A stretch of 64,000 nt of DNA from Drosophila miranda. Lineage: Eukaryota > Arthropoda > Insecta > Diptera > Drosophilidae. Below the pieces are notes generated by a model that saw only the letters and a program-made list of their open reading frames with translations, searched no databases and was not told the DNA's origin. Numbering within the stretch: the stretch's first letter is position 1; the number at the start of each line of letters is the position of its first letter. Of the stretch, positions 34,724 to 48,366 are shown one piece after another. The position numbers and the translations under genes were made by a program. The stretch covers positions 5,315,249-5,379,248 of the forward strand of contig NW_022881603.1 in NCBI RefSeq assembly GCF_003369915.1. Reading direction: 5' to 3'.

Positions 34724-37700
34724 CCAACAAATGTATGTATGGTTCTTTCACAGTCGGGTCGGGATACGGTGACGTGACCTGCATACTCTGCCAAAGGTCT
34801 TGATTTGTAAATAAAACGCTTAGTTTATTGAATGGATAAGGTAACTTACAAAAAGAATCTGTAGCAACGGCACTGCACTACATAGAGGCTACATATCATT
34901 ATTATAGTTATGCGGCTGGCTGGCGCTCTAATCAACGCCGGACAGGCAAAGAAACACACCACACGAAATATTCAATGGACTTTTAGTATGTATGCATATG
35001 GTAAATATAAATATGGATGTTAAATCAAATCAGTGTTCTCTGTTCGCCGTTCCCAGAAAAGTTATGCCACGTAGTTGTACTGGTTTGTACAACAGTTTGC
35101 TGTTTATTTGGGTAGCTTAAATAGTGAAACCTACCGTCTCTTTCATCTGTATCTGATTGATTTTGATTTTAAACAATTTGTTTGAACTCATTATTAAAAT
35201 CAAACTGGTCGCCATCCTCGATCTCTCGACCTTTTGGTGTTTTCGTTATGACTCGGGCGCCTCCACAGGCCAGCGACTGGAGTGTTCGGCGCAACTCTCC
35301 ATCCTCGATCATGGTTGCGGCCAATATCTCCTCGTAGCTAAGCACCGGCTTATCGTTGAACGAGAGCAGCACCAGAGCCTGAAACAGCGAAACCAAAAGC
35401 TCTTTTGGACCCTGCGTAATACGGTATTAAGATCAGTTGAGGACCAAGATTCGAATGCGTTCGTTTTTCACTTACCGCCTCAAACTGCGCACGCAGCATG
35501 CAGTTGCCCAGCGTGGGCTGCCATTGTAGCTTTCGTCCGCTATGCTTTTCCAAATAAAACTTGTTGAATATCTGCTGTGGATTGATGAGCTGTGGCGGCA
35601 TTGTGACCTCCGTGGGCGCATATGTTGGCCAGTAGCCCATTGTCAGTATACTGACGCACAGATCCAGGTTATGGACATCGCGATTGTTGCTGAGAGCGTG
35701 ACCGCGGAACGCTGTATTGATGTCGCGGCTCAGTTCCATGTCCTTGAACATGCCCTCCAGCTTCGACGTGAAGCCTCCGCCACATTCTTGTTTCAGTTTT
35801 GACAGCATACTCTTTTCCGAGTCCACGGAAGCCGACTTGCCCACAAGCAATCGCTTTGCCAGATCCTGGAGAAGGCACAGACGGACACATAATGGATGAT
35901 TATAGAGTGCAAAAGCGAAAGCAAGTGTGCAATAATAACCTTCTTGTAAAAAGCCTCAAAGACATCCTTGCCGTGTATAAAGCGAAACAGGACCATGATC
36001 TTGTCCAATGTCTTCTCAAGCTCTTCATCGGTGGTGCCCTTGTTGCCAGACCGTAGCTTCATGTCCACGTATTTTGCTAAGGAGTACAAGAATATGGAGT
36101 TACAGGACAAACCAAAGAAAGAAAAAAAATTAAATGGTGACCTACCAATAAGTTCTGCTGGTTTATTGGCTCGCTGATTGATAAAGAACTCAAAGGCCTC
36201 GCGCAACGAATTCGTGAACTTTTCATTGCGTGCAAAGCAATTGCGGACAATGTAATCCATTTTATCTTTAAATTCAAGCAGATCCTGCACCATGCTCTTA
36301 TCCTTTTCCGGGTCAATGACAATGGTGCGTCCCTTTTTCTGAAGTACATGCATAGCACGTAAAGATAAATTAAGCAATGTGTAAGCAAGGACGAAGGAAC
36401 CCTTAGCTAACCTTAATGTATCCGTTAAAGTTTCCGCACAGCTCTGATGTGCCGTTTTTGACACGGCTAAGCAGACCGTATAGCATTGTTAGTTCGACCC
36501 ATCTGTTGTCCTCCAGCAACGAGTCCAGACCCTTCTGCAGTATGGCCGTTAGGTTTTCGGCCAGCAGCTCCTTCTCTACATTGTATATAAGCGGATGCCT
36601 AAGGGGAGGGAGTCCAAACATTAGCCTTATGCCATCGAAGTAATACATGCACATACTTTGTGCTCGAGTCTAGATAGTGCAGCAAGCGCTCGTGTTCCTC
36701 GGCCAGACGCATGCTAACGTGCTGCAGGTAGCCGGGCACCTCCAGGTCCTGCATCATACGTTGACTCTCAGCCTTGTACAGTTGATTGGTGGCATCGAGG
36801 AACTTCTCCTCGAACGAACTGGAGTAGATCTGAAGATCGCACAGCATCCGTACCAAATTCTTGAGCAGACCGCGGTCCACAGACGCGCCCTGTCGTTCTT
36901 TTTCAATCAGCGTCAAGAGACCTTCGTATGCGAAAGAAGTCCAGCCCCATGTCCCATATTGAGTGGATAAATGAGTTTTGTAAAACATAGGTGCGATCCA
37001 TGTACAAGAAGATGCTGCGTATCATGATCATCTGCTGGCAGAACGAGAGCCACCAGTTGTTGATTTTCTCCAGCAGCACCTGTAAGTTGGTCCAATGTCT
37101 AAACGTATGTTTATTTTGACGTTGCAGCCGACTTACCAGCTTGTCCATGCTGCCCCCAGTGAGCTCCTTCAGCTTGATATTGCGCTTCACATGCTGTTCG
37201 GTCAGCTCCTTGAGCTTCGTATACAGCTGGGCGTCCATTTTATGACTGCACATATTCACAACGGCCTGGTAGAGCTCCTCCAGTAAATATTTAATGGGCT
37301 TCGACAGTTGTATGGCGATAACGGCCTCCTCGAGCTTCACATACGTGTCCTCGGAATAGTTATCGGGCAGTGTGGGTTTATCTATGGATACAATAAGTAC
37401 ATAAGTTTGTTGGATAGTCATAACTAGAAATACCACCCACCTTTGAAGTTCTTAATCACAATCTTTTTGACATCGCCAGGCTTGCTGTTGTGGATGGCCC
37501 CCGTGCGATTAAGTAAGTTTGAGGTAGTTGATGCCGATCGAATCTCGCCATGGTTCGAACCAAGCTTGGAGAAATTTGGCAGGCGTTCGCCGTTTGTGGA
37601 CGATGAGTTCATGTTTTGGGCAGTAAAGGCACTGCGGCCCATCAATAAGGCGGCGGCACTCTCAGCCTTTTTCAGGCATGCAGCAATATTCTCGGTGTTC

Positions 37701-37986
37701 TCGTGCAGCTCTGTGGTATCCATAGGCTTATACTTTTTAGCAGCACTCATATTTCGGACTCACTGATGCCCACTGACCACTGCAGGGGTGAACTCGTCTG
37801 CCTTTAACCCTTACCGTTCCAGTTAGCTGCCTCTTTGTACCGGTCGGTCGTCTCCCTGTTGTCCTGCACGGGTTATGTAGTTATTGCTTTGCATGCATAA
37901 AGTGCATTTATTGGCCTTCAAACTTGGAATCTCCTTACCTTTGCAAGTACTTTTTCGGCACCCAAAACAAATTGCTCTAAAATGAG
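34724..37986 (-). pseudogene. Cul4: Cul4 unit 7
   Basis: Exon 2 (start 37750), complete exon 3, exon 4 with the 38-bp deletion, exons 5-8, and exon 9 with the 2-bp frameshift are present. Exon 10 and most of exon 11 are deleted (exon 11 stub joined to intron 9 near 35086), as in units 1, 3, 9 and 11. It has no counterpart in the 1-5/9-13 correspondence other than its similarity to units 1 and 9. Confidence 0.92.
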
Positions 37987-39451
37987 CCAACAAATGTATG
38001 TATGGTTCTTTCACAGTCGGGTCGGGATACGGTGACGTGACCTGCATACTCTGCCAAAGGTCTTGATTTGTAAATAAAACGCTTAGTTTATTGAATGGAT
38101 AAGGTAACTTACAAAAAGAATCTGTAGCAACGGCACTGCACTACATAGAGGCTACATATCATTATTATAGTTATGCGGCTGGCTGCCGCTCTAATCAACG
38201 CCGGACAGGCAAAGAAACACACCACACGAAATATTCAATGGACTTTTAGTATGTATGCATATGGTAAATAGAAATATGGATGTTACAATCAAATCAGTGT
38301 TCTCTGTTCGCCGTTCCCAGAAAAGTTATGCCACGTAGTTGTACTGGTTCTGATTATCCTTGTCGCGCTCCATGTAGTCTCGATCGATGAGCGACTCAAT
38401 GCGTTTCTTTAAATCAGCGGGCTGAAAGGGAAGAAAAGGGGCATTCAATTTGAATACAAATTAAGTCGAAAGTCGAGACTGGTAAACGCACCTTGACGGG
38501 GAAGGTTAGCTGATTGAACAGCTCGGTGATGAGTAGATTGTGGCTTAACGTTTTACGCATCTTCATGATGCGCACAATGGCCGCATCTATCTGGTATTGA
38601 CGGTCCTGGAATACACGCTCCTCGGTCTCCAGCAGCACCTGTAAGTTGGTCCAATGTCTAAACGTATGTTTATTTTGACGTTGCAGCCGACTTACCAGCT
38701 TGTCCATGCTGCCCCCAGTGAGCTCCTTCAGCTTGATATTGCGCTTCACATGCTGTTCGGTCAGCTCGACAGTTGTATGGCGATAACGGCCTCCTCGAGC
38801 TTCACATACGTGTCCTCGGAATAGTTATCGGGCAGTGTGGGTTTATCTATGGATACAATAAGTACATAAGTTTGTTGGATAGTCATAACTAGAAATACAA
38901 CCCATATTTGAAGTTCTTAATCACTATCTTTTTGACATCGCCAGGCTTGCTGTTGTGGATGGCCCACGTGCGATTAAGTAAGTTTGAGGTAGTTGATGCC
39001 GATCGAATCTCGCCATGGTTCGAACCAAGCTTGGAGAAATTTGGCAGGCGTTCGCCGTTTGTGGACGATGAGTTCATATTTTGGGCAGTAAAGGCACTGC
39101 GGCCCATCAATAAGGCGGCGGCACTCTCAGCCTTTTTCAGGCATGCAGCAATATTCTCGGTGTTCTCGTGCAGCTCTGTGGTATCCATAGGCTTATACTT
39201 TTTAGCAGCACTCATATTTCGGACTCACTGATGCCCACTGCCCACTGCAGGGGTGAACTCGTCTGCCTTTAACCCTTACCGTTCCAGTCAGCTGCCTCTT
39301 TGTACCGGTCGGTCGTCTGCCTGTTGTCCTGCACGGGTTATGTAGTTATTGCTTTGCATGCATAAAGTGCATTTATTGGCCTTCAAACTTGGAATCTCCT
39401 TACCTTTGCAAGGACTTTTTCGGCACCCAAAACAAATTGCTCTAAAATGAG
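37987..39451 (-). pseudogene. Cul4: Cul4 unit 8, short chimera
   Basis: At 1465 bp this is the shortest unit. Exon 11 is complete with its normal TAA, and most of exon 10 follows ([20 protein letters not shown]). Then at about 38627 exon 10 is fused to the 5' end of exon 4 (CTCCAGCAGCACCTG). Exons 5-9 and nearly all of exon 4 are missing. Exon 3 has the 94-bp deletion. Exon 2 is complete, with start codon at 39215. An open frame crosses the fusion from exon 3 into exon 10, an accidental join of the N- and C-terminal ends of the cullin. Confidence 0.92.
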
Positions 39452-42400
39452 CCAACAAATGTATGTATGGTTCTTTCACAGTCGGGTCGGGATACGGTGA
39501 CGTGACCTGCATACTCTGCCAAAGGTCTTGATTTGTAAATAAAACGCTTAGTTTATTGAATGGATAAGGTAACTTACAAAAAGAATCTGTAGCAACGGCA
39601 CTGCACTACATAGAGGCTACATATCATTATTATAGTTATGCGGCTGGCTGGCGCTCTAATCAACGCCGGACAGGCAAAGAAACACACCACACGAAATATT
39701 CAATGGACTTTTAGTATGTATGCATATGGTAAATAGAAATATGGATGTTACAATCAAATCAGTGTTCTCTGTTCGCCGTTCCCAGAAAAGTTATGCCACG
39801 TAGTTGTACTGGTTTGTACATCAGTTTGCTGTTTATTTGGGTAGCTTAAATAGTGAAACCTACCGTCTCTTTCATCTGTATCTGATTGATTTTGATTTTA
39901 AACAATTTTTTTGAACTCATTATTAAAATCAAACTGGTCGCCATCCTCGATCTCTCGACCTTTTGGTGTTTTCGTTATGACTCGGGCGCCTCCACAGGCC
40001 AGCGACTGGAGTGTTCGGCGCAACTCTCCATCCTCGATCATGGTTGCGGCCAATATCTCCTCGTAGCTAAGCACCGGCTTATCGTTGAACGAGAACAGCA
40101 CCAGAGCCTGAAACAGCGAAACCAAAAGCTCTTTTGGACCCTGCGTAATACGGTATTAAGATCAGTTGAGGACCAAGATTCGAATGCGTTCGTTTTTCAC
40201 TTACCGCCTCAAACTGCGCACGCAGCATGCAGTTGCCCAGCGTGGGCTGCCATTGTAGCTTTCGTCCGCTATGCTTTTCCAAATAAAACTTGTTGAATAT
40301 CTGCTGTGGATTGATGAGCTGTGGCGGCATTGTGACCTCCGTGGGCGCATATGTTGGCCAGTAGCCCATTGTCAGTATACTGACGCACAGATCCAGGTTA
40401 TGGACATCGCGATTGTTGCTGAGAGCGTGACCGCGGAACGCTGTATTGATGTCGCGGCTCAGTTCCATGTCCTTGAACATGCCCTCCAGCTTCGACGTGA
40501 AGCCTCCGCCACATTCTTGTTTCAGTTTTGACAGCATACTCTTTTCCGAGTCCACGGAAGCCGACTTGCCCACAAGCAATCGCTTTGCCAGATCCTGGAG
40601 AAGGCACAGACGGACACATAATGGATGATTATAGAGTGCAAAAGCGAAAGCAAGTGTGCAATAATAACCTTCTTGTAAAAAGCCTCAAAGACATCCTTGC
40701 CGTGTATAAAGCGAAACAGGACCATGATCTTGTCCAATGTCTTCTCAAGCTCTTCATCGGTGGTGCCCTTGTTGCCAGACCGTAGCTTCATGTCCACGTA
40801 TTTTGCTAAGGAGTACAAGAATATGGAGTTACAGGACAAACCAAAGAAAGAAAAAAAATTAAATGGTGACCTACCAATAAGTTCTGCTGGTTTATTGGCT
40901 CGCTGATTGATAAAGAACTCAAAGGCCTCGCGCAACGAATTCGTGAACTTTTCATTGCGTGCAAAGCAATTGCGGACAATGTAATCCATTTTATCTTTAA
41001 ATTCAAGCAGATCCTGCACCATGCTCTTATCCTTTTCCGGGTCAATGACAATGGTGCGTCCCTTTTTCTGAAGTACATGCATAGCACGTAAAGATAAATT
41101 AAGCAATGTGTAAGCAAGGACGAAGGAACCCTTAGCTAACCTTAATGTATCCGTTAAAGTTTCCGCACAGCTCTGATGTGCCGTTTTTGACACGGCTAAG
41201 CAGACCGTATAGCATTGTTAGTTCGACCCATCTGTTGTCCTCCAGCAACGAGTCCAGACCCTTCTGCAGTATGGCCGTTAGGTGTTCGGCCAGCAGCTCC
41301 TTCTCTACATTGTATATAAGCGGATGCCTAAGGGGAGGGAATCCAAACATTAGCCTTATGCCACCGAAGTAATACATGCACTTACTTTGTGCTCGAGTCT
41401 AGATAGTGCAGCAAGCGCTCGTGTTCCTCGGCCAGACGCATGCTAACGTGCTGCAGGTAGCCGGGCACCTCCAGGTCCTGCATCATACGTTGACTCTCAG
41501 CCTTGTACAGTTGATTGGTGGCATCGAGGAACTTCTCCTCGAACGAACTGGAGTAGATCTGAAGATCGCACAGCATCCGTACCAAACTATTGAGCAGACC
41601 GCGGTCCACAGACGCGCCCTGTCGTTCTTTTTCAATCAGCGTCAAGAGACCATCGTATGCGAAAGAGGTCCAGCCCCATGTCCCATATTGAGTGGATAAA
41701 TGAGTTTTGTAAAACATAGGTGCGATCCATGTACAAGAAGATGCTGCGTATCATGATCATCTGCTGGCAGAACGAGAGCCACCAGTTGTTGATTTTCTCC
41801 AGCAGCACCTGTAAGTTGGTCCAATGTCTAAACGTATGTTTATTTTGACGTTGCAGCCGACTTACCAGCTTGTCCATGCTGCCCCCAGTGAGCTCCTTCA
41901 GCTTGATATTGCGCTTCACATGCTGTTCGGTCAGCTCCTTGAGCTTCGTATACAGCTGGGCGTCCATTTTATGACTGCACATATTCACAACGGCCTGGTA
42001 GAGCTCCTCCAGTAAATATTTAATGGGCTTCGACAGTTGTATGGCGATAACGGCCTCCTCGAGCTTCACATACGTGTCCTCGGAATAGTTATCGGGCAGT
42101 GTGGGTTTATCTATGGATACAATAAGTACATAAGTTTGTTGGATAGTCATAACTAGAAATACCACCCACCTTTGAAGTTCTTAATCACAATCTTTTTGAC
42201 ATCGCCAGGCTTGCTGTTGTGGATGGCCCCCGTGCGATTAAGTAAGTTTGAGGTAGTTGATGCCGATCGAATCTCGCCATGGTTCGAACCAAGCTTGGAG
42301 AAATTTGGCAGGCGTTCGCCGTTTGTGGACGATGAGTTCATGTTTTGGGCAGCAAAGGCACTGCGGCCCATCAATAAGGCGGCGGCACTCTCAGCCTTTT

Positions 42401-42715
42401 TCAGGCATGCAGCAATATTCTCGGTGTTCTCGTGCAGCTCTGTGGTATCCATAGGCTTATACTTTTTAGCAGCACTCATATTTCGGACTCACTGATGCCC
42501 ACTGCCCACTGCAGGGGTGAACTCGTCTGCCTTTAACCCTTACCGTTCCAGTTAGCTGCCTCTTTGTACCGGTCGGTCGTCTCCCTGTTGTCCTGCACGG
42601 GTTATGTAGTTATTGCTTTGCATGCATAAAGTGCATTTATTGGCCTTCAAACTTGGAATCTCCTTAACTTGGCAAGTACTTTTTCGGCACCCAAAACAAA
42701 TTGCTCTAAAATGAG
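39452..42715 (-). pseudogene. Cul4: Cul4 unit 9
   Basis: The layout is as in units 1 and 7: exon 10 and most of exon 11 missing, exon 9 with the 2-bp loss, exons 8-5 present, exon 4 with the 38-bp deletion, complete exons 3 and 2 (start 42479). Intron 9 shares with unit 1 the variant AAACAATTTTTTTGAACTC, supporting direct common descent with unit 1. The exon 4 donor is GTAAGT here and in unit 14, but GTATGT in most other units. Confidence 0.92.
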
Positions 42716-45473
42716 CCAACAAATGTATGTATGGTTCTTTCACAGTCGGGTCGGAATACGGTGACGTGACCTGCATACTCTGCCAAAGGTCTTCCTTTGT
42801 AAATAAAACGCTTAGTTTATTGAATGGATAAGGTAACTTACAAAAAGAATCTGTAGCAACGGCACTGCACTACATAGAGGCTACATATCATTATTATAGT
42901 TATGCGGCTGGCTGGCGCTCTAATCAACGCCGGACAGGCAAAGAAACACACCACACGAAATATTCAATGGACTTTTAGTATGTATGCATATGGTAAATAG
43001 AAATATGGATGTTACAATCAAATCAGTGTTCTCTGTTCGCCGTTCCCAGAAAAGTTATGCCACGTAGTTGTACTGGTTCTGATTATCCTTGTCGCGCTCC
43101 ATGTAGTCTCGATCGATGAGCGACTCAATGCGTTTCTTTAAATCAGCGGGCTGAAAGGGAAGAAAAGGGGCATTCAATTTGAATACAAATTAAGTCGAAA
43201 GTCGAGACTGGTAAACGCACCTTGACGGGGAAGGTTAGCTGATTGAACAGCTCGGTGATGAGTAGATTGTGGCTTAACGTTTTACGCATCTTCATGATGC
43301 GCACAATGGCCGCATCTATCTGGTATTGACGGTCCTGGAATACACGCTCCTCGGTCGCCTTTTGTTCCTCATTCTAATCGTAGGGGGGGGGGGGGGGGGG
43401 GGGGGGAGGAATACATCAGTTTGCTGTTTATTTGGGTAGCTTAAATAGTGAAACCTACCATCTCTTTCATCTGTATCTGATTGATTTTGATTCTAAACAA
43501 TTTGTTTGAACTCGTTATTAAAATCAAACTGGTCGCCATCCTCGATCAATCGACCTTTTGGTGTTTTCGTTATGACTCGGGCGCCTCCACAGGCCAGCGA
43601 CTGGAGTGTTCGGCGCAACTCTCCATCCTCGATCATGGTTGCGGCTAATATCTCCTCGTAGCTAAGCACCGGCTTATCGTTGAACAAGAGCAGCACCAGA
43701 GCCTGAAACAGCGAAACCAAAAGCTCTTTTGGACCCTGCGTAATACGGTATTAAGATCAGTTGAGGACAAAGATTCGAATGCGTTCGTTTTTCACTTACC
43801 GCCTCAAACTGCGCACGCAGCATGCAGTTGCCCAGCGTCGGCTGCCATTGTAGCTTTCGTCCGCTATGCTTTTCCAAATAAAACTTGTTGAATATCTGCT
43901 GTGGATTGATGAGCTGTGGCGGCATTGTGACCTCCGTGGGCGCATATGTTGGCCAGTAGCCCATTGTCAGTAATCTGACGCACAGATCCAGGTTATGGAC
44001 ATCGCGATTGTTGCTGAGAGCGTGACCGCGGAACGCTGTGTCCTTTAAAGTTTCCGCACAGCTCTGATGTGCCGTTTTTGACACGGCTAAGCAGACCGTA
44101 TAGCATTGTTAGTTCGACCCATCTGTTGTCCTCCAGCAACGAGTCCAGACCCTTCTGCAGTATGGCCGTTAGGTGTTCGGCCAGCAGCTCCTTCTCTACA
44201 TTGTATATAAGCGTAAGGGGACATTAGCCTTATGCCATCGAAGTAATACATGCACATACTTTGTGCTCGAGTGCAGCAAGCGCTCGTGTTCCTCGGCCAG
44301 ACGCATGCTAACGTGCTGCAGGTAGCCGGGCACCTCCAGGTCCTGCATCATACGTTGACTATCAGCCTTGTACAGTTGATTGGTGGCATCGAGGAACTTC
44401 TCCTCGAACGAACTGGAGTAGATCTGAAGATCGCACAGCATCCGTACCAAACTCTTGAGCAGACCGCGGTCCACAGACGCGCCCTGTCGTTCTTTTTCAA
44501 TCAGCGTCAAGAGACCATCGTATGCGAAAGAGGTCCAGCCCCATGTCCCATATTGAGTGGATAAATGAGTTTTGTAAAACATAGGTGCGATCCATGTACA
44601 AGAAGATGCTGCGTATCATGATCATCTGCTGGCAGAACGAGAGCCACCAGTTGTTGATTTTCTCCAGCAGCACCTGTAAGTTGGTCCAATGTCTAAACGT
44701 ATGTTTATTTTGACGTTGCAGCCGACTTACCAGCTTGTCCATGCTGCCCCCAGTGAGCTCCTTCAGCTTGATATTGCGCTTCACATGCTGTTCGGTCAGC
44801 TCCTTGAGCTTCGTATACAGCTGGGCGTCCATTTTATGACTGCCCATATTCACAACGGCCTGGTAGAGCTCCTCCAGTGAATATTTAATGGGCTTCGACA
44901 GTTGTATGGCGATAACGGCCTCCTCGAGCTTCACATACGTGTCCTCGGAATCATCCTCATCGCCAGGCTTGCTTTTGTGGATGGCCCCCGTGCGATTAAG
45001 TAAGTTTGAGGTAGTTGATGCCGATCGAATCTCGCCATGGTTCGAACCAAGCTTGGAGAAATTTGGCAGGCGTTCGCCGTTTGTGGACGATGAGTTCATG
45101 TTTTGGGCAGCAAAGGCACTGCGGCCCATCAATAAGGCGGCGGCACTCTCAGCCTTTTTCAGGCATGCAGCAATTTTCTCGGTGTTCTCGTGCAGCTCTG
45201 TGGTATCCATAGGCTTATACTTTTTAGCAGCACTCATATTTCGGACTCACTGATGCCCACTGCCCACTGCAGGGGTGAACTCGTCTGCCTTTAACCCCTA
45301 CCGTTCCAGTCAGCTGCCTCTTTGTACCGGTCGGTCGTCTCCGTGTTGTCCTGCACGGGTTATGTAGTTATTGCTTTGCATGCATAAAGTGCATTTATTG
45401 GCCTTCAAACTTGGAATCTCCTTACCTTTGCAAGGACTTTTTCGGCACCCAAAACAAATTGCTCTAAAATGAG
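42716..45473 (-). pseudogene. Cul4: Cul4 unit 10, exons 2-3-4 fused into one 246-codon frame
   Basis: Exon 11 is complete and lacks the nonsense codon of unit 2; exon 10 is present. Intron 9 has a very long G run on the plus strand (43383-43406). Exon 9 has the 2-bp loss. Exon 8 is fused to exon 5 as in unit 2. Exon 4 has the 38-bp deletion. A further deletion near 44951 removes intron 2 and the exon 2/3 borders. One open frame of 246 codons (44497-45237) therefore runs from the start codon through exons 2, 3, the 57-base intron 3 and into exon 4, ending RWSLDAD*. Confidence 0.92.
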
Positions 45474-48366
45474 CCAACAAATGTATGTATGGTTCTTTCA
45501 CAGTCGGGTCGGGATACGGTGACGTGACCTGCATACTCTGCCAAAGGTCTTGATTTGTAAATAAAACGCTTAGTTTATTAAATGGATAAGGTAACTTACA
45601 AAAAGAATCTGTAGCAACGGCACTGCACTACATAGAGGCTACATATCATTATTATAGTTATGCGGCTGGCTGGCGCTCTAATCAACGCCGGACAGGCAAA
45701 AAAACACACCACACGAAATATTTAATGGACTTTTAGTATGTATGCATATGGTAAATATAAATATGGATGTTACAATCAAATCAGTGTTCTCTGTTCGCCG
45801 TTCCCAGAAAAGTTATGACACGTAGTTGTACTGGTTTGTACATCAGTTTGCTGTTTATTTGGGTAGCTTAAATAGTGAAACCTACCGTCTCTTTCATCTG
45901 TATCTGATTGATTTTGATTTTAAACAATTTGTTTGAACTCATTATTAAAATCAAACTGGTCGCCATCCTCGATCTCTCGACCTTTTGGTGTTTTCGTTAT
46001 GACTCGGGCGCCTCCACAGGCCAGCGACTGGAGTGTTCGGCGCAACTCTCCATCCTCGATCATGGTTGCGGCCAATATCTCCTCGTAGCTAAGCACCGGC
46101 TTATCGTTGAACAAGAGCAGCACCAGAGCCTGAAACAGCGAAACCAAAAGCTCTTTTGGACCCTGCGTAATACGGTATTAAGATCAGTTGAGGACCAAGA
46201 TTCGAATGCGTTCGTTTTTCACTTACCGCCTCAAACTGCGCACGCAGCATGCAGTTGCCCAGCGTGGGCTGCCATTGTAGCTTTCGTCCGCTATGCTTTT
46301 CCAAATAAAACTTGTTGAATATCTGCTGTGGATTGATGAGCTGTGGCGGCATTGTGACCTCCGTGGGCGCATATGTTGGCCAGTAGCCCATTGTCAGTAT
46401 ACTGACGCACAGATCCAGGTTATGGACATCGCGATTGTTGCTGAGAGCGTGACCGCGGAACGCTGTATTGATGTCGCGGCTCAGTTCCATGTCCTTGAAC
46501 ATGCCCTCCAGCTTCGACGTGAAGCCTCCGCCACATTCTTGTTTCAGTTTTGACAGCATACTCTTTTCCAAATCCACGGAAGCCGACTTGCCCACAAGCA
46601 ATCGCCTTGCCAGATCCTGGAGAAGGCACAGACGGACACATAATGGATGATTATAGAGTGCAAAAGCGAAAGCAAGTGTGCAATAATAACCTTCTTGTAA
46701 AAAGCCTCAAAGACATCCTTGCCGTGTATAAAGCGAAACAGGACCATGATCTTGTCCAATGTCTTCTCAAGCTCTTCATCGGTGGTGCCCTTGTTGCCAG
46801 ACCGTAGCTTCATGTCCACGTATTTTGCTAAGGAGTACAAGAATATGGAGTTACAGGACAAACCAAAGAAAGAAAAAAAATTAAATGGTGACCTACCAAT
46901 AAGTTCTGCTGGTTTATTGGCTCGCTGATTGATAAAGAACTCAAAGGCCTCGCGCAACGAATTCGTGAACTTTTCATTGCGTGCAAAGCAATTGCGGACA
47001 ATGTAATCTATTTTATCTTTAAATTCAAGCAGATCCTGCACCATGCTCTTATCCTTTTCCGGGTCAATGACAATGGTGCGTCCCTTTTTCTGAAGTACAT
47101 GCATAGTACGTAAAGATAAATTAAGCAATGTGTAAGCAAGGACGAAGGAACCCTTAGCTAACTGGAGTAGATCTGAAGATCGCACAGCATCCGTACCAAA
47201 TTCTTGAGCAGACCGCGGTCCACAGACGCGCCCTGTCGTTCTTTTTCAATCAGCGTCAAGAGACCATCGACAGTACGCTTCTGGACGACGCTATTCTGAG
47301 CAAAGTGTATGCGAAAGAGGTCCAGCCCCATGTCCCATATTGAGTGGATAAATGAGTTTTGTAAAACATAGGTGCGATCCATGTACAAGAAGATGCTGCG
47401 TATCATGATCATCTGCTGGCAGAACGAGAGCCACCAGTTGTTAATTTTCTCCAGCAGCACCTGTAAGTTGGTCCAATGTCTAAACGTATGTTTATTTTGA
47501 CGTTGCAGCCCACTTACCAGCTTGTCCATGCTGCCCCCAGTGAGCTCCTTCAGCTTGATATTGCGCTTCACATGCTGTTCGGTCAGCTCCTTGAGCTTCG
47601 TATACAGCTGGGCGTCCATTTTATGACTGCACATATTCACAACGGCCTGGTAGAGCTCCTCCAGTGAATATTTAATGGGCTTCGACAGTTGTATGGCGAT
47701 AACGGCCTCCTCGAGCTTCACATACGTGTCCTCGGAATAGTTATCGGGCAGTGTGGGTTTATCTATGGATACAATAAGTACATAAGTTTGTTGGATAGTC
47801 ATAACTAGAAATACCACCCACCTTTGAAGTTCCTAATCACTATCTTTTTGACATCGCCAGGCTTGCTGTTGTGGATAGCCCCCGTGCGATTAGTAAGTTT
47901 GAGGTAGTTGATGCCGATCGAATCTCGCCATGGTTCGAACCAAGCTTTGAGAAATTTGGCAGGCGTTCGCCGTTTGTGGACGATGAGTTCATGTTTTGGG
48001 CAGCAAAGGCACTGCGGCCCATCAATAAGGCGGCGGCACTCTCAGCCTTTTTCAGGCAAGCAGCAATATTCTCGGTGTTCTCGTGCAGCTCTGTGGTATC
48101 CATAGGCTTACACTTTTTAACAGCACTCATATTTCGGACGCACTGATGCCCACTGCCCACTGCAGGGGTGAACTCGTCTGCCTTTAACCCTTACCGTACC
48201 AGTCAGCTGCCTCTTTGTACCGGTCGGTCGTCTCCCTGTTGTCCTGCACGGGTTATGTAGTTATTGCTTTGCATGCATAAAGTGCATTTATTGGCCTTCA
48301 AACTTAGAATCTCCTTACCTTTGCAAGGACTTTTTCGGCACCCAAAACAAATTGCTCTAAAATGAG
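45474..48366 (-). pseudogene. Cul4: Cul4 unit 11
   Basis: Exon 10 and most of exon 11 are missing. Exon 9 has the 2-bp loss. Exons 8, 7 and 6 are present. A deletion at about 47161 joins intron 5 to the middle of exon 4, removing exon 5 and the exon 4 tail. The remaining part of exon 4 lacks the 38-bp deletion (RIHFAQNSVVQKRTVDG). Exon 3 is complete. Exon 2 (start 48130, MSAVKKCKPMD) has the 1-bp loss. Shared 3' UTR variants (TTTATTAAATGG, GCAAAAAAACAC) pair it with unit 3. Confidence 0.92.
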
